From a virus: 25,468 bases of DNA. The position numbers and the translations under genes were made by a program. The notes below the pieces were generated by a model. It saw only the letters and a program-made list of their open reading frames with translations, ran no database searches and was not told the origin of the DNA. Of the stretch, positions 22,345 to 25,468 are shown piece by piece (within the stretch, counting starts at the first letter, position 1; every line of letters starts with the position of its first letter). Where the stretch lies: IMG/VR virus record IMGVR_UViG_3300020450_000083, positions 1-25,468 of that record; one strand, 5' to 3'.

Positions 22345-23735
22345 TATAATGATGCTTTCTCTGTTGCTATCTCAACATCTTGTGATTGTCTCGACACTTT
22401 TATATATCCTTCTGTGACCAATTTCCTAACGTCGGTTATGGCCTTGCTGGTATACACATTCTTAATACTGTCTGAAGCGGCCTCATACTCAATATTTGAT
22501 TCAGCAGGAGTAAGTCCTTTCCTTGAGCCAATGTCTTTATAGTATAGGCTTGCCGCTATCTCGTTTTTGGTCGCACTGTCTTTGGATACAAGTTTGAACA
22601 CCTCATCCGGTCCTAGGAAATTTACAGTATCTAGACCCGGTAGAGTTGTAACCATCGTGTTGTTTTGATTTGTTTTGTTGTCAGGAGTGCCTTTAGCACT
22701 GGCAATAAGAGTTCCAGCGGCCACCACAGCACCAACAGAAAATGCTCCTATAGGATTGTCTATGGTTCCTGCCTGTTTGCCAACTTCTAAGATACCTTTT
22801 TTTGCAATACCTTTCAGTTCTGCTTTGACATCTTTCTTCTTTATTTTTTTAGCATTGTTGTAGGTGTTTGATGCTGATAGAATGGCTCCTAGTATGTTAC
22901 CGTTTTGAACATTTCTCATCACTGATCCTATTCCGTCTACTACACCACCCGGTCCAAATATTGAATTTGTGCCGCCACCTAGTACAGTAAGTGGTGACGG
23001 TTCGTTGTCATACCTAACTGTTGCAAACCCAGGAACAGCATTTTTGTTGATTATGCCTGATTTGTAAATCACCGTTTCATATAGTACCTGCATTGTGTTT
23101 GATAAAATACCTCGACCGTCTGCTTGATCTAGGTTATCATGTGCGAAAGATCCTATAACAGGGTTGACCAAAGTCATTGAAGTAAATCTCTGTTTGTGTA
23201 GGACAAATATCTGTATGCCCCTAAGGTATGGTGCTTTTCTTTGCTTAGGCGTGTCCATACCAAACTTGTTAGTTCTTACAGACTCAATACCGTCGTATGC
23301 ATTATCTTTAGTACCGGCTATAACCGTGTCAGAGTTCATTGATATTGAATCTGCTATATGATATTCGTAATATTTCTTCCAGAAAGCATTGACAGTGTCT
23401 GCGTGGTCATCATGGAATGTTATGTTGACAGGGTCATAAGCGATTCTAGTTGCATTGTACATTTTTTTGTTGTACTGAGTTTTTTCCTCATAACTTAAAT
23501 TATACTTAGGTAAATCACAGGCCTTGACCAACATGTTGAGTTCGTATCTTTCCTGAGGACTGAATGCTCCCATGTGTTGAGATTCGTCTAGGTCAAAAAC
23601 TACATGGAACAGAAACTTCTGTTTTGGCATCAATTGATAGTTGTTATCAATATACAATCTAGATGCGTGTCTGTAGTCCTTCATACCTGGAAGGTTATCT
23701 TGGAATCCTTGTAAGAGATCGTTTATCTTTGGCAT
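22344..23735 (-). CDS. Tail-tube-like virion structural protein (463 aa)
   Basis: A 463-residue protein. The first half resembles the contractile-tail tube fold: KQKFLFHVVFDLDE, CDLPKYNLSYEEKTQYNKK, PVNITFHDDHADTVNAFWKKYYEYH, then LRGIQIFVLHKQRFTSMTLVNP and a MQVLYETVIY strand. This is the order of strands in gp19-like and baseplate tube-initiator proteins (gp48/gp54 class). The second half is Gly/Ala-rich with a hydrophobic stretch (AFSVGAVVAAGTLIASA) and a charged end, not typical of a plain tube protein, so it may be a tail-initiator, terminator or hub-associated protein. ATG 23735 is preferred to a GTG six codons upstream because a perfect late box lies between them. Confidence 0.75.
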   Translation of the reverse strand: MPKINDLLQGFQDNLPGMKDYRHASRLYIDNNYQLMPKQKFLFHVVFDLDESQHMGAFSPQERYELNMLVKACDLPKYNLSYEEKTQYNKKMYNATRIAYDPVNITFHDDHADTVNAFWKKYYEYHIADSISMNSDTVIAGTKDNAYDGIESVRTNKFGMDTPKQRKAPYLRGIQIFVLHKQRFTSMTLVNPVIGSFAHDNLDQADGRGILSNTMQVLYETVIYKSGIINKNAVPGFATVRYDNEPSPLTVLGGGTNSIFGPGGVVDGIGSVMRNVQNGNILGAILSASNTYNNAKKIKKKDVKAELKGIAKKGILEVGKQAGTIDNPIGAFSVGAVVAAGTLIASAKGTPDNKTNQNNTMVTTLPGLDTVNFLGPDEVFKLVSKDSATKNEIAASLYYKDIGSRKGLTPAESNIEYEAASDSIKNVYTSKAITDVRKLVTEGYIKVSRQSQDVEIATEKASL

Positions 23736-23740
23736 ACTGT

Positions 23741-23748
23741 TATTTATA
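23741..23748 (-). promoter_or_regulatory. Perfect T4 late promoter box for the tail-tube-like gene
   Basis: TATAAATA on the minus strand, the exact T4 late consensus, 5 bases before the ATG at 23735 and directly downstream of the gp19 terminator. The predicted transcription start is the A of the ATG, so the mRNA would be leaderless. Confidence 0.65.
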
Positions 23749-23753
23749 GTCAC

Positions 23754-23781
23754 AAAAAAAGCGCCTATAAAGACGCTTTTT
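23754..23781 (-). terminator. Rho-independent terminator after gp19
   Basis: A 10-bp stem (AAAAAGCGTC/GGCGCTTTTT on the minus strand, one G-T wobble) with a 6-base loop, ending in a run of T. The stem lies at 23756-23765 and 23772-23781, and seven A on the plus strand (23754-23760) supply the U-run for the minus direction. It closes the gp18-gp19 transcript; the A/T tracts on both flanks would let it work in both directions. Confidence 0.85.
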
Positions 23782-23811
23782 CTGTTATAATTGCTAACTT
23801 AATCTTGTCTA

Positions 23812-24438
23812 TTACTGTCCACCACCAGTACTTAATGTACCAATTGTTCTCGCAACTGCTGTTCCAATTCCTGTTCCTTGTGGAGTTTGAATAGCATTGT
23901 CATATCTAATTAACATTGTGATAGTAGCCGGCTCTGAAGTTTGGTATGCTAATGAGTTGTAGTTAACGTTCTCAATATATGCACCATATAACTCAAATGT
24001 TTCTAATACATTTGGTGCACTTGCTCCGTTACCACCGTCTAACATCTCAATTCTGCCTGTAAATTTGTAATCAATACCTGATGCCGCTGAACTTTGTTCA
24101 AAGAAATCAAATTGTTTCTGTATTTGTTCGCCAACAAGTTTCGTTACTGAGTTGTTAACGTCATCTCTTAAAGTGATTGTGATCGGTTCCCAACTGTGTT
24201 TACCAGCAGTGTAAACTTTTGAGTTGTATACATCTAGTGTCACTGTTTCAAAAGTCAGATTCGGTCTCGTTATGTCCATCACTTGTTTTGTAAGTTCTGA
24301 TCTCGGTGTTGATACTCCAAAATTTTCCAGGATCGCTCTAAAACGATATTGTAGTTTCGGCATCAACAAGCCTTGTGATGCACTACTCTGATCGTTTGCT
24401 AAAGGTACTGTAAATTTTGATAATGTTGATATTGCCAT
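23812..24438 (-). CDS. 19: gp19, tail tube protein
   Basis: A 208-residue tail tube subunit, hexamers of which stack to form the DNA channel inside the sheath. It begins MAISTLSKFTVPLAND. KLQYRFRAILENFGV, FETVTLDVYNSKVYTAGKHSWEPITITLRDD and IDYKFTGRIEMLDG are the central tube strands, and NVNYNSLAYQTSEPATITMLIRYDN is the closing region. It is longer than T4 gp19 (163 residues), with a Gly/Thr-rich tail. A GGAG ribosome site is 6 bases from the ATG. It follows gp18, as in T4, and ends before a strong terminator. Confidence 0.93.
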   Translation of the reverse strand: MAISTLSKFTVPLANDQSSASQGLLMPKLQYRFRAILENFGVSTPRSELTKQVMDITRPNLTFETVTLDVYNSKVYTAGKHSWEPITITLRDDVNNSVTKLVGEQIQKQFDFFEQSSAASGIDYKFTGRIEMLDGGNGASAPNVLETFELYGAYIENVNYNSLAYQTSEPATITMLIRYDNAIQTPQGTGIGTAVARTIGTLSTGGGQ

Positions 24439-24448
24439 GTGTTTCTCC

Positions 24449-24456
24449 TATTTATC
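24449..24456 (-). promoter_or_regulatory. T4-late-like promoter box for gp19
   Basis: GATAAATA on the minus strand, in the gap between gp18 and gp19, followed directly by the gp19 ribosome site (AGGAGA). Ten bases separate it from the ATG. A start here would leave only about 5 nt of leader without the ribosome site, so gp19 may rely on read-through mRNA from gp18 as well. Confidence 0.4.
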
Positions 24457-24461
24457 GAAAA

Positions 24462-25468
24462 TTAGTTCCCTAATTTTGCAATTTCTCCTGTGTTTTTGAT
24501 TCTTAATGGTATGTAAATGAACTCAACTGATTTGATCGGTTCAATTGCTATATCTACATACAATTCGTTTCTATCAATCCTTGTAGGTGTGTTGTTTGTG
24601 TCGTCACATACTACTAGGAAGTCATACAATGCTCTTTGACCAACTAGTTCTAACAAGAATGACTCTACTGCACCTTTGATTTCGTTTCTTGTTAATTCAT
24701 CGTTTGGTTCAAAAATGAATGGTTTAGCAATTGAATCTAGTTGTGATCTTAGATACACTGCTAATCTAGAAACGTTTATTCTGTCTAACGCCGAACTTGC
24801 TGATGTCTTAGTCAAGTTACCGAAGTTAACAATCCCTGCTCCTGAAAAGAACGTAATTGGGTTTACTTTAACTTCATGCATTGAATCTCTCACTGACTCC
24901 GTAACAGATATTGTTTCAAACTCTCCTGACGATATGTCAATGTAACCAACTGATGTAGCGTTATCAACAACACCTCTTCTTGTTCCTGATGGTGCGAACC
25001 ATGGGAAAGCGATGTTATCATTGTTTGCTAGTGTTCTCATCATCATGTGTGATGGTGGAACAACAATCGATTTACCTGTGTTGTCAGTTGTTGAACCCGA
25101 TGGATAAAACACACCTAAGTAATCACTTGCACTTACAAGTCCGTCTTCACCATTGTCTAGTGCTCCGGCAGAGTTGTTAGCCCAATCTTGTATTTTAGTT
25201 GATGTGCCCTCTAATCTCATTGGAGTGTCACCTACTACAAATGCAGTGTTGTTTCTGTCTGTGTTTAATCCGATCATGTTTGCGATCGCTTCCGGGTAAC
25301 CTGGACAAGCAATAACATTGAAGCCTCTTTGGTCTTCTCTGATTGCTTGGTTAGTGTCTATCTCAGATTTGATCTGTTCAACGATCACTTTTCTCTGTGC
25401 TTTTCTTCCAAAAGATCCAGAGCCGTCAGCGTTGTTGCTCGATTTAGTTACCCATCTGTCTGGGAAGT
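24462..25468 (-). CDS. 18: gp18, contractile tail sheath protein (5' part outside the window)
   Basis: The frame is open to the right edge and reads FPDRW then RKAQRK before the visible region, so the start is outside the window; an internal GTG at 25388 is not the start. The visible 335 residues match the tail sheath C-terminal and central parts: VIACPGYPEAIANMIGL, a DYLGVFYPSG block, the AFPWFAPSG strand, then RSQLDSIAKPFIFEPNDELTR, ESFLLELVGQRALYDFLVVCDD and a final strand that ends KLGN. The sheath contracts to drive the tube through the host envelope. gp19 follows 23 bases downstream. Confidence 0.95.
   Translation of the reverse strand, partial: FPDRWVTKSSNNADGSGSFGRKAQRKVIVEQIKSEIDTNQAIREDQRGFNVIACPGYPEAIANMIGLNTDRNNTAFVVGDTPMRLEGTSTKIQDWANNSAGALDNGEDGLVSASDYLGVFYPSGSTTDNTGKSIVVPPSHMMMRTLANNDNIAFPWFAPSGTRRGVVDNATSVGYIDISSGEFETISVTESVRDSMHEVKVNPITFFSGAGIVNFGNLTKTSASSALDRINVSRLAVYLRSQLDSIAKPFIFEPNDELTRNEIKGAVESFLLELVGQRALYDFLVVCDDTNNTPTRIDRNELYVDIAIEPIKSVEFIYIPLRIKNTGEIAKLGN

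Noticed and set aside
25386-25388. GTG as a start codon for gp18
   Set aside because: The frame stays open upstream to the window edge with sheath-like sequence (FPDRW, RKAQRK), so the real start is outside.
1-25468. tRNA genes, CRISPR arrays, insertion sequences or integrase/attachment sites
   Set aside because: Gaps between genes are all short (at most about 126 bases), and none holds a cloverleaf, spaced repeats or terminal inverted repeats; no transposase or integrase motif appears.

Overview
The window is a piece of an AT-rich genome of a T4-like (contractile-tailed) marine-type bacteriophage. The identification rests on recognisable T4 core proteins: tail sheath gp18, tail tube gp19, head-completion nuclease gp4, small and large terminase gp16 and gp17, single-stranded DNA-binding protein gp32 and recombinase UvsX, plus the likely first codons of helicase UvsW at the left edge. 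Sizes and sequence style resemble T4-like phages of cyanobacteria and SAR11 (pelagiphages) more than enteric T4. The host cannot be fixed from the sequence. No tRNA, CRISPR array or insertion sequence was seen, and no gene-free stretch reaches 300 bases.

Layout, left to right. (1) 1-1400, minus: a probable UvsW start and an uncharacterised 452-residue protein behind a near-consensus sigma70-type promoter. (2) 1455-1934, plus: a SprT-like metalloprotease. (3) 1914-10813: a glycan-biosynthesis island. Seven minus-strand genes (GT61-like transferase, 2OG-Fe(II) oxygenase, two GT-B-like transferases, a GT-A-like transferase, a third GT-B-like transferase, a DUF115/GT42-like protein) run left. Four plus-strand genes (SGNH hydrolase, a fourth GT-B-like paralogue, two FkbM methyltransferases) run right. 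The arms diverge from a 31-bp gap with overlapping sigma70-type promoters, and consecutive genes overlap by 1 to 26 bases. (4) 10803-15641, minus: gp32, an unknown protein, UvsX, two small proteins, a HAD phosphatase and a GT8-like glycosyltransferase, forming a replication/recombination operon with a sugar-enzyme tail. (5) 15768-25468, minus: the late virion and packaging block, read from the right as gp18, gp19, terminator, a tail-tube-like structural protein, a small structural protein, gp4, gp16, two unknown proteins, gp17 and a 704-residue unknown protein.

Two layers of control can be read. The glycan and UvsW-side genes have sigma70-like -35/-10 boxes. Seven genes in the right half (704-aa gene, gp17, 200-aa gene, gp16, tail-tube-like gene, gp19, gp32) have an upstream TAAATA core like the T4 late promoter. 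In five of them the core lies only 5-7 nt from the start codon, which predicts leaderless or nearly leaderless late mRNAs. gp32 is the exception, with a long leader, a strong AGGAGG ribosome site and a possible 5' hairpin that recalls T4 gp32 autoregulation.

Most notable are the ten-plus-gene glycan module with four diverged copies of one GT-B-like family, the predicted leaderless late promoters, a putative capsid-targeting/prohead-cleavage signal on the unknown 200-aa protein, and the unusual gene order that separates gp16 from gp17.
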